DNA of 64,000 nt from QHXM01 sp032160705 (GCA_032160705.1 JAVHVE010000001.1:52353-116352); one strand, 5' to 3'; shown: positions 24,913 through 33,374, counted from the first letter of the stretch. The notes: a model not told the origin generated them from the letters alone. Translations and numbers: made by a program.

Positions 24913-25130
24913 TTCCCTGGCTGAGGGAACAATTTCTGCGGGGTTCGTCACCGAGTTACTACAATTGAGCCTACGCCGATAAATAAGGGAGACCGATGCC
25001 GCTTATCAAGCCCGTGCTTTCCTTCATCGTTAAGGATTGCTAAAGGCAGCGGCTTCAAAAAGGTCACCCACCTGTTCACGCAGGTTCAATTTCGGCTGCG
25101 GAGCGGCTCGCGCGGATTTCCCTCTGCCAC
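24913..25130 (+). ncRNA. ssrS: Candidate 6S RNA (long rod-like structured RNA after zapA)
   Basis: This ~218-base stretch has no ORF but folds as a long rod. GGCTGAGGGAA (24919-24929) pairs with TTCCCTCTGCC (25118-25128, one mismatch). AATTGAGCCTACG (24963-24975) pairs with CGCAGGTTCAATT (25079-25091). GGGAGACC (24987-24994) pairs with GGTCACCC (25062-25069). GCCGC near 24998 pairs with GCGGC near 25048. A large internal bulge lies between the first two helices, as expected for the promoter-mimicking bubble. Position next to zapA is the classic ssrS location in proteobacteria. TTAATAT just upstream could be a -10. The 6S identity is inference. Confidence 0.6.
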
Positions 25131-25141
25131 TTAAAGATTCG

Positions 25142-25215
25142 GTGACAGGTGACAAGTGACAGGTGACAGGAAAGAGCAAGCTTTTTCTTGTCACCCGTCA
25201 CCTGTCACCTGTTAC
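25142..25215. repeat. Heptad-arm inverted repeat, GTGACAG class
   Basis: Left arm 25142-25169: GTGACAG, GTGACAA, GTGACAG, GTGACAG. Right arm 25187-25215 is its inverse with one CCCGTCA unit. The apex is GAAAGAGCAAGCTTTTT. It lies between the 6S candidate and the ymdB start, 13 bases before the ATG. Confidence 0.87.
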
Positions 25216-25228
25216 GGCTTTTAAGCTT

Positions 25229-26011
25229 ATGAAAATTTTAATGATCGGAGATGTGGTCGCGCGTCCCGGGCGGATGGCTGTGTTGGAGCGCATACAGGAT
25301 TTGCGCGAACAGCATGGGATTGATCTGGCCGTGATGAACGCGGAGAATGTGGCGGGCGGATTTTCTATCACACCGTCTCTGGCCGACCAGCTTTTCAGCG
25401 CCGGAATTGACGTGATGACCTCCGGCAATCACATCTTCGACAAGCGTGAAATCATCCCTTACATCGAGCGCAACCCGCGCTTGCTGCGCCCGGCGAATTA
25501 CCCGCCGAACTCGCCTGGAAGCGGGATGTGGGTGGGCGAAGTGAGGGGTGTGCGCGTCGCTGTTCTAAACTTGATTGGCCGGGTCTTCATGGGGCCTGCG
25601 GACGATCCCTTCCGTGCGGTTGACGAATTGCTCGCCGCGTTGACGCCTGATGTTAAAGTCAGGCTCGTGGACATGCACGCCGAAGCAACTTCGGAAAAGG
25701 CTGCGATGGGTTGGTATCTGGACGGGCGCGTTTCGGCTGTGGTGGGCACGCACACGCACGTGCAGACGGCTGACGAGCGGATTCTAACAGAGGGCACAGC
25801 CTATCTGACCGATTTGGGCATGACCGGAAGCTACGCGGGCGTCATCGGCATGGATCGCCACGATGTCATCACACGTTTCACCTCAGCCGTCTACAAACGC
25901 GCCGATCATTCGACCGGCATGGTCAGAATCTGCGCCGCCGTCATAGACATAGACGAAACGACAGGCCGCGCACGCGAAATCTCCCGCCTCTCACTCCCGC
26001 ACGAACAATGA
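25229..26011 (+). CDS. ymdB: YmdB-family metallophosphoesterase (cyclic nucleotide phosphodiesterase)
   Basis: The 260-residue protein is the size of the TIGR00282 family. Metal ligands are visible in MKILMIGDVVARPGR, MNAENVAGGF, TSGNHIFDKREI, LVDMHAEATSEK and VVGTHTHVQTADE. Bacillus YmdB hydrolyses 2',3'-cAMP and 3',5'-cAMP and affects biofilm decisions. In many genomes it follows rny (RNase Y); here rny is absent and ymdB directly follows zapA/6S. The ATG at 25229 has no Shine-Dalgarno; the longer open frame (from 25163) runs through the repeat arm. Confidence 0.9.
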   Translation: MKILMIGDVVARPGRMAVLERIQDLREQHGIDLAVMNAENVAGGFSITPSLADQLFSAGIDVMTSGNHIFDKREIIPYIERNPRLLRPANYPPNSPGSGMWVGEVRGVRVAVLNLIGRVFMGPADDPFRAVDELLAALTPDVKVRLVDMHAEATSEKAAMGWYLDGRVSAVVGTHTHVQTADERILTEGTAYLTDLGMTGSYAGVIGMDRHDVITRFTSAVYKRADHSTGMVRICAAVIDIDETTGRAREISRLSLPHEQ

Positions 26012-26013
26012 AA

Positions 26014-26122
26014 AGCAGGAGTCAGAAGACAGAAGTCAGGAGACAGAAGAAAAGAAAATCTGTGAAAGCGGTTCTCCGCCTTATCCCTTCTGACTCCTGA
26101 CTCCTGTCTTCTGTATTCTGTT
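26014..26122. repeat. Heptad-arm inverted repeat, GTCAGAA class, between convergent genes
   Basis: Left arm 26014-26048: AGCAGGA, GTCAGAA, GACAGAA, GTCAGGA, GACAGAA. Right arm 26088-26122: TTCTGAC, TCCTGAC, TCCTGTC, TTCTGTA, TTCTGTT. Read on the minus strand, the apex (GGCGGAGAACCGCTTTCACAG) is nearly the same as that of the element at 54393. The left arm starts 2 bases after the ymdB stop and the right arm abuts the thioesterase stop. Confidence 0.87.
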
Positions 26123-26629
26123 TTATTCCGGCGCTGTTTCTTCCGGCACACGCTCGGCAGTGGGGGGTTGTGAAAGATGAATGGCGTCTTCGGGGGCGGC
26201 GGCGAGAAGTTGGCTGTAGATTAAGGGGAATGAACGGACACGACCCGCGCCGTCTGTGACGACGTGGCCGGTCTCTCCTTCGGCGATGATCTTCCCGTCC
26301 GAAAGGCGCACGATTTCGTAGCCGAAGCGAAGCGAACGTCGCCTCAGTTCGGTGATGTGCGTGCGAACGAGCAATTCGTCGTCGTAGTAGGCAGGCGCTT
26401 TGTAGCGGCAATAACTTTCGGCAACAACGAGGAAGGCATTTTCGTTCTCTTCCATATCGCGGTAGGCGAACCCGCGAGCGCGACAGAATTCCGTGCGCCC
26501 GATCTCGAACCAGACGAGGTAATTCGCGTGGTAAACCACGCCCATTTTATCCGTCTCGGAGTAGCGAACACGCACCAGCGTCTCGTGCCACTCTTCAAAC
26601 AATGTATCTTCTTCGTGCAGGTTCGTCAT
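26123..26629 (-). CDS. Acyl-CoA thioesterase, 4-hydroxybenzoyl-CoA thioesterase / YbgC type
   Basis: This hot-dog-fold hydrolase is marked by VRYSETDKMGVVYHANYLVWFEIGRTEFCRARG, in which the Asp in ETDKMGVVYHANY is the catalytic residue, followed by YKAPAYYDDELLVRTHI and GETGHVVTD. It probably cleaves short acyl-CoAs. The chosen ATG (26629) has AGGAGG 12 bases upstream; a TTG at 26671 would add 14 residues. The C-terminal ~25 residues are Pro/Glu-rich and not part of the fold. Divergent from the metallopeptidase gene. Confidence 0.87.
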   Translation of the reverse strand: MTNLHEEDTLFEEWHETLVRVRYSETDKMGVVYHANYLVWFEIGRTEFCRARGFAYRDMEENENAFLVVAESYCRYKAPAYYDDELLVRTHITELRRRSLRFGYEIVRLSDGKIIAEGETGHVVTDGAGRVRSFPLIYSQLLAAAPEDAIHLSQPPTAERVPEETAPE

Positions 26630-26684
26630 CTGAAAGAAACGCCTCCTGAGAGCGAATGTTGGTCTGACCAAAGGTTCTCTGTAA

Positions 26685-26690
26685 TATAAT
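26685..26690 (+). promoter_or_regulatory. Candidate -10 box for the metallopeptidase gene
   Basis: TATAAT, a perfect -10 hexamer, lies 45 bases before the ATG at 26735. A -35 is poor (CTGACC at a 15-base spacing), so only the -10 is claimed. Confidence 0.35.
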
Positions 26691-26734
26691 TTGCCTGGGC
26701 GTTTCCTGCGGACTATAAAAGCGAAAGGTAAGAG

Positions 26735-28081
26735 ATGTCAAAGCAAATCAGACTCCAAGCCATTGCCGCCTTAGTTGTCGTCTTGATTCTGGCAGCAGTT
26801 TTGCCGAGCGTAGGGGTCGTCGTGACTCAGGCTCAGAGCGTGGCTGTGGCCTCCACGCGCGACGCCAGAAACGCGGCTGTGGTGGAAGCGACCGCCGACG
26901 TTTTGAAAGAGACGAGCGAAGTCAGGCAACTGCCCATCCTGCGCCCCGTCAAGAGCGGAACGCAGTCGCGCGACGAAATTCAACGCTTTCTCATCAAGAA
27001 CATGGACGAGGATATAACGCCCGCAGAGATGCACGCCTCCGAAGTTGCCCTCAAAAAGCTCGGCCTTGTCCCGGCAGATTTCCAGTTCAGGCCCTTTATC
27101 ATCGGTCTTCTGACAGAGCAGGTCGCGGGCTACTACGATCCTAAACAGCAGGAGTTTTTCCTGGCCGACTGGATTGACCTCGACGGGCAGCAGCCCGTGA
27201 TGTCACACGAGCTGACGCACGCCCTTCAGGACCAGCATTTCAACTTGCGCCGCTTTGAGAAATGGCCGAAGGGCGACTCCGATGCGGAACTGGCCGCGCA
27301 CGCGCTGGTTGAAGGTGATGCTTCGCTGACCATGGCCGTCTACGTCGCGCGCAGCCCCTTACGCATTATCTCGCTCATGAAATCTATGGGAGCGACGAAG
27401 TCTGCAACAGAAGAGATAGACCGCGCGCCGCGCGCCATCCGCGAGTCGCTCCTGTTTCCCTACGAGCAGGGAATGCAGTGGGCGCAAGTCCTCTACAGGC
27501 GCGAAGGCTGGCCGCTGGTCTCAAAGGCTTTTACGGATTTGCCGCAGTCTACCGAGCAAATCCTGCATGCGGAGAAATATTTTGCGCGCGAAGCTCCAAT
27601 CAAAGTCACGCTGCCGGACATCTCCTCTGCGCTCGGCAAGGGGTGGAAGCGAATTGATACGGATGTCAACGGCGAGTGGAGTTATTACCTGATTCTGGAC
27701 GAGTATCTGAAGTCCGCGCAGGATTCAAAGCGCGCTGCCGCCGGATGGGGCGGAGACCGTTATGCCGTTTACGAAGGAGCGAAGCCAGGCGAGGTCGTCA
27801 TCGTTCAAGTCTCCGCGTGGGATACACCGCACGACGCGATGGAATTCTTCGACGCTTACAAAAAGCGCACAGAGCTGCGCTACCCTGGAGCAACGCCGAT
27901 CCGCAGTCCCTACACAGACTTTTCGACAAAGTGGCACGACGGTCAGGCATGGCGCACTCAGGAAGGTTTGGTCTTTGTCGTCCGAAACTCCGACCGCGTT
28001 GTCGTTATGGAGGGATTGCCGGAAGGGATGAGCCTCAAAAAACTTGATGGGCTGTTCGGAATGTCTGCTACTCAAAAATAG
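26735..28081 (+). CDS. Secreted zinc metallopeptidase-like protein (HEXXH)
   Basis: A signal peptide (to about residue 34) is followed by a domain containing EQVAGYYDPKQQEFFLAD and MSHELTHALQDQHFN, a zincin-type HEXXH with flanking residues typical of a conserved but poorly characterised bacterial family. Further downstream, ELAAHALVEGDASL may supply the third ligand (Glu). The C-terminal ~120 residues (EVVIVQVSAWDTPHDAMEFFDAY) look like a separate alpha/beta domain. It is probably exported to periplasm or surface. Substrate unknown. Confidence 0.72.
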   Translation: MSKQIRLQAIAALVVVLILAAVLPSVGVVVTQAQSVAVASTRDARNAAVVEATADVLKETSEVRQLPILRPVKSGTQSRDEIQRFLIKNMDEDITPAEMHASEVALKKLGLVPADFQFRPFIIGLLTEQVAGYYDPKQQEFFLADWIDLDGQQPVMSHELTHALQDQHFNLRRFEKWPKGDSDAELAAHALVEGDASLTMAVYVARSPLRIISLMKSMGATKSATEEIDRAPRAIRESLLFPYEQGMQWAQVLYRREGWPLVSKAFTDLPQSTEQILHAEKYFAREAPIKVTLPDISSALGKGWKRIDTDVNGEWSYYLILDEYLKSAQDSKRAAAGWGGDRYAVYEGAKPGEVVIVQVSAWDTPHDAMEFFDAYKKRTELRYPGATPIRSPYTDFSTKWHDGQAWRTQEGLVFVVRNSDRVVVMEGLPEGMSLKKLDGLFGMSATQK

Positions 28082-28122
28082 CTTTGCCGTCATCGCGTGC
28101 GAGCTTTATGGAGAGTTCCCAC

Positions 28123-28335
28123 TGACCCTGAAAGGGTCATATAAAATAGCCAGGGGCAGAGCGACAGCGACGCCCCTGGTCAAAGACAAACATCATCTCC
28201 GACCCTGAAGGGGTCGCACATTCAATGAAGAGGTGCGACCCTTTCAGGGTCGGATTCTTTTCTTTGCCGAATCCGGGGTCGGCGCAAACTGCGGTTTGCT
28301 TGCCCCCGGCTATCAGGTTCATCCCCTTCGGGGAT
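28123..28335. repeat. Cluster of GACCCTGAAGGGGTC-type palindromes
   Basis: Several inverted repeats fill the 415-base gap before the carboxylase gene: TGACCCTGAAAGGGTCA at 28123-28139; CCAGGGGC/GCCCCTGG at 28150-28179; a 21-bp pair with one mismatch at 28199-28219/28233-28253; and ATCCCCTTCGGGGAT at 28321-28335. The motif GACCCTGAARGGGTC occurs four times. They resemble REP-like intergenic palindromes. No gene is seen in this gap. Confidence 0.7.
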
Positions 28336-28496
28336 GGATGACGACTGATTGATGAAGATACGCACGTTGTCTTGCATCGCAAGACTGTGATATTTTGTCG
28401 GCACTTCAAAAGTGTTTAGAACAGAACGGGTGCGTGGGTGAGCGAGCGCTGAAGCCTTTGGAAAAGGAGGGTGAGCGTTCTGTCTTGCCTCGATTG

Positions 28497-30143
28497 ATGA
28501 TGAAATCTGAAGCATTACCGGCTTCCAGAGAACTGCGGATGCGTCTGCGCGAACTGGCGGCAGACCTCCAGCGGTTGGAAGCCAAAATTCGCACGGGCGG
28601 CGGTGCGGACAAAATCGAACGTCAACACCAGCAGGGCAAGCTGACGGCGCGCGAGCGCATTGAACTGCTCTTTGACAAAGAATCTTTCCGGCAGGAGATT
28701 GGTCTCCTTGTCGCTTACGACGAGTATGAGGGAACGGCTCCGGCGGCTGGCGTTGTGACCAGCTTGGGGCGCATCAATGGTCGAGAAGTCGTGGTGGTCG
28801 CCAACGATGCCACAGTCAAGGCAGGCTCATGGTGGCCTGAGACGATTAAGAAAATCTTGCGGGCGCAGGAGATTGCCATGCGCTCTCACGTGCCGATTAT
28901 CTACCTGGTTGATTCGGCGGGAGTGAACCTTCCTTATCAGGGCGGCGTCTTTCCCGGTCAATACGGCGCGGCGCGAATCTTTTATTACAACTCGATCATG
29001 CGCCGCTACCTGCGGATTCCGCAAATCGCGGCTGTGATGGGGCCGTGCATCGCGGGCGGCGCATATCTGCCCGCGCTCTCCGACATCATCATCATGGTCG
29101 AAGGAACTTCGTTCATGGGCTTAGGGGGCGCGAATCTGGTCAAGGGCGCGACGGGTCAAACGATTGACAACGAATCTCTCGGCGGGGCGCGCACGCACAA
29201 CGCCATTTCAGGCGTCGCGCATTACCGCGTTCAGGACGACGTAGCGTGTCTGGCTAAGATCAGGGAGTTTGTTTCTGAACTTCCGGTCAAGCCTGCTCCC
29301 GTTGTCTCGATCACGGAAAGCGTGGAAGCGGCACGCCCCGCGAGGGAGCTTTACGACATCCTGCCGGAAGATCATCGCCAGCCTTACGACGTGCGCGCCA
29401 TGTTCGATTGCCTGCTGGACGGTGGACACCTCGACGAGTTTCAGGCTGATTACGCCAGGGAGATGATTTGCGGGCATGCTCGCATTCGCGGCATACAGGT
29501 GGGCGTCATCGGTAACAATCGCGGGATGATTCGCAGTCCTGCGGGCGGCTCTCCGAAATTCGGCGGCATCATCTACAGCGATTCCGCCGAAAAGGCAGCC
29601 TACTTCATAGAGACCTGCAATCGTCATCAAACGCCGCTCGTCTTCATACAGGATGTCTCAGGTTTCATGGTCGGGGCGGAGGCAGAGCATTCGGGCATCA
29701 TCAGAGCGGGCGCGCGTTTCGTCGAAGCGATGGCGACCGCCGTTGTGCCGAAGATAGTTTTGACCGTCAACCACGCATCGGGTGCAGGCTACTACGCAAT
29801 GGCGGGGCAGGGCTTCGATCCCGACTTCATCTTCAGTTGGCCGACGGGCAGAATGGGAGTGATGGAAGGCGACGCGGCTGTGCAGGCCGCATTCGGCACG
29901 CAACTGGACAGGTTGAAGCAGGAGGGGAAAGAAGTGGACGAAGAGTTGAAGACCGAGATGGAGCGCGTGCGCGAGAGTTACGAGCAGCAGTTGGATGCGC
30001 GCTATGCCGCGGCGCGCGGTTTCGTTGATGCTGTCGTGACACCCGAAGATACGCGCGATGCGCTGGAACTGGCGCTGCGCGTGAGCTTGAATTACGGCGG
30101 GCCGCACATCGGGCAGTTTGTGTTGCCGCCGTCTCTGGTTTGA
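28497..30143 (+). CDS. Acyl-CoA carboxylase, carboxyltransferase (beta) subunit
   Basis: This biotin-dependent carboxyltransferase belongs to the propionyl-/methylcrotonyl-CoA carboxylase beta family. Typical motifs are GKLTARERIELLFDKESFRQ, the N-half oxyanion region GPCIAGGAYLPALSD, and the C-half FIQDVSGFMVGAEAEHSGIIRAGA and NHASGAGYYAMAGQGFDPDF. The GTSFMGLGGANLVKGATGQ region favours a methylcrotonyl/geranyl-CoA-type substrate, but this is tentative. No biotin carboxylase gene lies nearby. The start is uncertain: ATG 28497 has no good Shine-Dalgarno, while a strong GGAGGG lies 27 bases upstream. The AtuA pair downstream suggests branched-chain or isoprenoid catabolism. Confidence 0.88.
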   Translation: MMKSEALPASRELRMRLRELAADLQRLEAKIRTGGGADKIERQHQQGKLTARERIELLFDKESFRQEIGLLVAYDEYEGTAPAAGVVTSLGRINGREVVVVANDATVKAGSWWPETIKKILRAQEIAMRSHVPIIYLVDSAGVNLPYQGGVFPGQYGAARIFYYNSIMRRYLRIPQIAAVMGPCIAGGAYLPALSDIIIMVEGTSFMGLGGANLVKGATGQTIDNESLGGARTHNAISGVAHYRVQDDVACLAKIREFVSELPVKPAPVVSITESVEAARPARELYDILPEDHRQPYDVRAMFDCLLDGGHLDEFQADYAREMICGHARIRGIQVGVIGNNRGMIRSPAGGSPKFGGIIYSDSAEKAAYFIETCNRHQTPLVFIQDVSGFMVGAEAEHSGIIRAGARFVEAMATAVVPKIVLTVNHASGAGYYAMAGQGFDPDFIFSWPTGRMGVMEGDAAVQAAFGTQLDRLKQEGKEVDEELKTEMERVRESYEQQLDARYAAARGFVDAVVTPEDTRDALELALRVSLNYGGPHIGQFVLPPSLV

Positions 30144-30364
30144 AGGCCAAGTGAGGTAAAGCCAAATTGTCAGTCGCTCCTATCGGAGCTAAAACTTTGC
30201 ACCTCGTTGACTAGAAACTCCCCCATCGAGCTTACCGTCTGGAACTTTCGCAAACGGTCACTGCCGGGCAATCAGTCAGGCGGTTACCGAAAGTTGTCAA
30301 ACTTCGGAGCAGGCGCGCTTTCGTTTAGAATCTGCGCCATGCAACATCAGAAGGAGGAAGAACC

Positions 30365-31252
30365 GTGAGCAGGAGCGCCACAAGTTTTATTACGCGTTTG
30401 TGTGTATTCGTCGTTTCGATGGCTTTTGTCGGCGTTGATCTGGTCGTGTCAGCGCAAAACACGAACTCCAGCACGACGATGCAAGAAGACACTTCAATGC
30501 AAAACACTAATACGTCGAACAGGAACATGAATCGGCGTGGCCGTCGTCGCCGTCGTGGTCGTCGCCGTAGCAACAGCAACAGCAATATGGGCATGGCGAA
30601 CGCGAACGCGGCGTGCGGCCCGATGCAGGAAAACACGAATATGGACGCCGGGATGCAGGAGAACGCCAATACAGGAGCGGCAGCCAGCAACACGAGCATG
30701 GGAAGAGGTCGCCGTCGTCGCGGTCGTCGAGGCGGAAATATGAATGCGGCTGATACTGCCAGCACAGGCATGGCCGCCATGACTCCGGTGAGCACAGGCC
30801 GCTGCGACCCGAACGTGCAGGAGCAAACAGACCTTTCCGGCACTTACACCGGAACAGTCAACTACACCGAGGGCGGGCTGTCAGGCGATACTACGCTGAC
30901 AGTCAGCGGCAACGATTTCACCATGACGAGCGGCTCCAATACACAGGAAGGCCGCATCGTCGCCGTGACAACCTGCAATTACACAGCAGTCACAATGATG
31001 TTCGGGAAAGCGCAAACGTCGGCAGCAAGCGGAAATCAACCTCCGCCACTTCCAGCCGTCTCTTTGCGCGCCAGAAGGATGGGAGGCGGTCTGACATTGG
31101 AGAGCGTGGGCGGCGAGGCACGCCAGTTTTCATTTAGTTCAGCCGGAGCAAGCGGTGGCAGGAGAAGACCGCGCGCTCGTCGTGTCAGGCGCATGGGGGC
31201 GTCTCCCTCCGTGGGCATCAAGCCGCCGACGGCTATGAGTCACGCTCAATAA
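30365..31252 (+). CDS. Secreted low-complexity protein with Arg-rich clusters
   Basis: A GTG start 5 bases behind AAGGAGGAAG leads into a signal peptide ending VVSAQ (about residue 30). The next ~110 residues alternate Asn/Met/Thr-rich stretches (NTNSSTTMQEDTSMQNTN) with two basic clusters, NRRGRRRRRGRRRSN and GRGRRRRGRRGGN. Residues ~145-240 form an ordered-looking beta domain (DLSGTYTGTVNYTEGG, TLTVSGNDFTMTSG), followed by another Arg cluster and a low-complexity tail. No family is recognised. The basic clusters could bind nucleic acid or acidic polysaccharide; this is inference. Confidence 0.65.
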   Translation: MSRSATSFITRLCVFVVSMAFVGVDLVVSAQNTNSSTTMQEDTSMQNTNTSNRNMNRRGRRRRRGRRRSNSNSNMGMANANAACGPMQENTNMDAGMQENANTGAAASNTSMGRGRRRRGRRGGNMNAADTASTGMAAMTPVSTGRCDPNVQEQTDLSGTYTGTVNYTEGGLSGDTTLTVSGNDFTMTSGSNTQEGRIVAVTTCNYTAVTMMFGKAQTSAASGNQPPPLPAVSLRARRMGGGLTLESVGGEARQFSFSSAGASGGRRRPRARRVRRMGASPSVGIKPPTAMSHAQ

Positions 31253-31328
31253 AGTCAGGCATGGGTGATAAGTACCGGCGCGGGCGCGCTTCAAGGTTTT
31301 GAAAGCCAAAGTAGCCTGGCCGTTTGAC

Positions 31329-31379
31329 GCGGGCGACGCATTCCGCTATCACGGGTGCGCCGCCCGCGCCTCTTGTTTT
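31329..31379 (+). terminator. Probable terminator behind the Arg-rich secreted protein
   Basis: GCGGGCGACGCA (31329-31340) pairs with TGCGCCGCCCGC (31356-31367), one mismatch in 12 bp, followed by GCCTCTTGTTTT. Confidence 0.5.
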
Positions 31380-31384
31380 AGAAT

Positions 31385-31479
31385 AGTCTGGAGTCGGAAG
31401 CCTGGAGTCTCAGAGTCAAAAGACAGAAATTGTTTTTGACCAATTGACTCCAGACTCCCTGACTCCAGACTCCAGACTT
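31385..31479. repeat. Heptad-arm inverted repeat, GAGTCTG class (reverse orientation)
   Basis: Left arm 31385-31418: AGTCTGG, AGTCGGA, AGCCTGG, AGTCTCA, GAGTCA. Right arm 31444-31479: inverse units. Read on the minus strand the apex carries TTTCTGTCTTTTGACTC, matching the elements at 18961 and 23969, so this copy is inverted relative to them. The right arm ends 7 bases before the atuA ATG. Confidence 0.82.
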
Positions 31480-31486
31480 TTTATCT

Positions 31487-32854
31487 ATGAGAGAAAAGAT
31501 TCGTATTGCGAGCGGGCAGGGTTTCTGGGGAGATATGCTGGATGCGCCTGTGCGTCAGATTGAAGGTGGGCAGATTGATTATCTGATGCTCGACTACCTG
31601 GCCGAAGTCACTATGTCCATCATGCAGAAGCAGCGTGCCCGCGACCCCTCCGCAGGATACGCGCGCGATTTCATTCCTTTGATGAAGCAGATTCTGCCCG
31701 CCTGCGTTGAACGTAACATCCGCGTGACAGCGAATGCCGGAGGCGTCAACGTCGAAGGCTGCGCTGAAGCCGTGCGCGGGGTGGCGCATGAGCTTGGACT
31801 CGGCGGAAAGTTTCGCATCGGGCTGGTCACGGGCGACGACATCATGTCGCGCATAGATGATTTCCTCGCGCGCGGGATAGAGCTTCGCAACATGGACACA
31901 GGCGAGCCGCTCTCGACCGTCAGAGACCGTATTCAGAGCGCGAACGTTTACCTGGGCGCGTGGCCAATGGTTGAAGCACTCAATCAGGGCGCGCAGATCG
32001 TCATCACAGGACGCGCGACCGATACGGGGCTCACCCTCGCTCCCATCATTCACGAGTTCGGCTGGGCTGAGACGGATTGGGATAGATTGTCCGCCGGAAC
32101 AATCGCCGGGCACATCATCGAGTGCGGCGCGCAATCTTCGGGCGGGAATTGCCAGTACGACTGGCGCAACATCCCTGACCTGGCGAACGTCGGCTTCCCC
32201 ATTGCCGAAGCGTACCCTGACGGCAGCTTTTTCATCACGAAGCACGACGGCACGGGCGGTCGCGTCAATGTGCCGGGCATCAAGGAACAACTGCTTTACG
32301 AGATGGGTAATCCGCACGAGTACATCACGCCGGATTGCGTGGCGGATTTCACGACGATTCACCTTGAAGATGCCGGGACAGACCGCGTGCGCGTCTTCGG
32401 CATCAAGGGACATCCGGCGACAGAGTTTCTGAAAGTTTCAATCAGTTATTCGGCAGGCTTCAAAGCCGTCGGCACACTCGTCTATTCGTGGCCTGACGCT
32501 TACGAGAAGGCGCAAGCCGCAGATAAAATCCTGCGCGCACGACTCGACCGCTTAGGGCTTCGCTTCGATCAAATCCTGACCGAGTTCGTCGGCGCAAACG
32601 CGACGCACGGGCCGCTGGCGGGAGACCCTTCGCCCGAACTTGCAGAAGTGCAACTGCGCGTCGGCGTGCGCGGTGATGACAAAAAGGCCGTCGAGCGTTT
32701 CACCAAAGAGATCGCGCCGTTGATTCTGACCGGGCCGCCCGGCGTGACAGGCTTTGCCGGAGGCCGCCCCAAAGTTGAAGAAATCGTCGCTTACTGGCCT
32801 GCGCTGATTCCGAAGACTGAGATTACGCCGCGCGTCTTGGTGTCAGAGGCATAA
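31487..32854 (+). CDS. AtuA-family protein (acyclic terpene utilisation, DUF1446), large part
   Basis: The 455-residue protein begins KIRIASGQGFWGDMLDAP and carries VTANAGGVNVEGCAEAVRG, VITGRATDTGLTLAP and IIECGAQSSGGNC, all typical of AtuA/DUF1446. AtuA is needed for citronellol/geraniol catabolism in Pseudomonas; its reaction is not established. In many species a C-terminal ~110-residue domain is fused; here that domain is the separate gene at 33452. No Shine-Dalgarno: the ATG lies 7 bases behind a repeat arm. Confidence 0.85.
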   Translation: MREKIRIASGQGFWGDMLDAPVRQIEGGQIDYLMLDYLAEVTMSIMQKQRARDPSAGYARDFIPLMKQILPACVERNIRVTANAGGVNVEGCAEAVRGVAHELGLGGKFRIGLVTGDDIMSRIDDFLARGIELRNMDTGEPLSTVRDRIQSANVYLGAWPMVEALNQGAQIVITGRATDTGLTLAPIIHEFGWAETDWDRLSAGTIAGHIIECGAQSSGGNCQYDWRNIPDLANVGFPIAEAYPDGSFFITKHDGTGGRVNVPGIKEQLLYEMGNPHEYITPDCVADFTTIHLEDAGTDRVRVFGIKGHPATEFLKVSISYSAGFKAVGTLVYSWPDAYEKAQAADKILRARLDRLGLRFDQILTEFVGANATHGPLAGDPSPELAEVQLRVGVRGDDKKAVERFTKEIAPLILTGPPGVTGFAGGRPKVEEIVAYWPALIPKTEITPRVLVSEA

Positions 32855-32944
32855 ATCGAGCAGTTAAGGATGAAGTCTCGTCATCTCCAGACAGCTTGAT
32901 AAAGGGCAACAACATTGGGTACAAAGATGATAGGAGGTGGTGAA

Positions 32945-33154
32945 ATGAAGTTGCGGACTTTTACAGCCATCCTCTACAAAGAGGATGATCTATATGTAGC
33001 AGAATGTCCTGAAGTAGGTACTGTCAGTCAAGGACACACAATCGAAGAGGCTGTCGCTAATCTAAAGGAAGCCACGCAACTCTACTTGGAAGAATTTCCT
33101 TTGCCCGAATCTTCTCCGCCTTTACTGACTACTTTTGAGGCAAGATATGCCTAA
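32945..33154 (+). CDS. hicB: HicB-family antitoxin
   Basis: The 69-residue protein has the HicB partial RNase H-like fold: LRTFTAILYKEDDLYVAECPEVGTVSQGHTIEEAVANLKEATQLYLEEF. It lacks a C-terminal DNA-binding extension. AGGAGGTGGTGAA precedes ATG 32945, which is preferred over the ATG at 32915. It overlaps the following toxin gene by 8 bases. Confidence 0.85.
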   Translation: MKLRTFTAILYKEDDLYVAECPEVGTVSQGHTIEEAVANLKEATQLYLEEFPLPESSPPLLTTFEARYA

Positions 33155-33374
33155 ATTGCGGCGCGTTTCAGGAAACGAGGCCATCAAGGCGCTAGAACGG
33201 TTGGGATTCATCCGAGTGAGACAGCAGGGCAGCCACGTGATACTTAAAAAGCAAACAACGGAAGGTGAAGTTGGCTGCGTCGTGCCTCTCCACCGTGAGC
33301 TGGCGATTGGCACACTGCGCGGTCTCCTGCGGCAGGCTAAAGTTACCCCTGATGAATTTATGGACAGCCTTTAA
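33147..33374 (+). CDS. hicA: HicA-family mRNA interferase toxin
   Basis: This 75-residue double-stranded-RNA-binding-fold toxin degrades mRNA. Visible motifs are SGNEAIKALERLGFIRVRQQGSHVILKK, containing the catalytic His in GSHV, and VVPLHRELAIGTLRGLLRQA. The ATG at 33147 overlaps hicB and has GAGG upstream. The antitoxin-first order is the less common arrangement of hicAB loci. The pair lies between the two AtuA genes. Confidence 0.88.
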   Translation: MPKLRRVSGNEAIKALERLGFIRVRQQGSHVILKKQTTEGEVGCVVPLHRELAIGTLRGLLRQAKVTPDEFMDSL

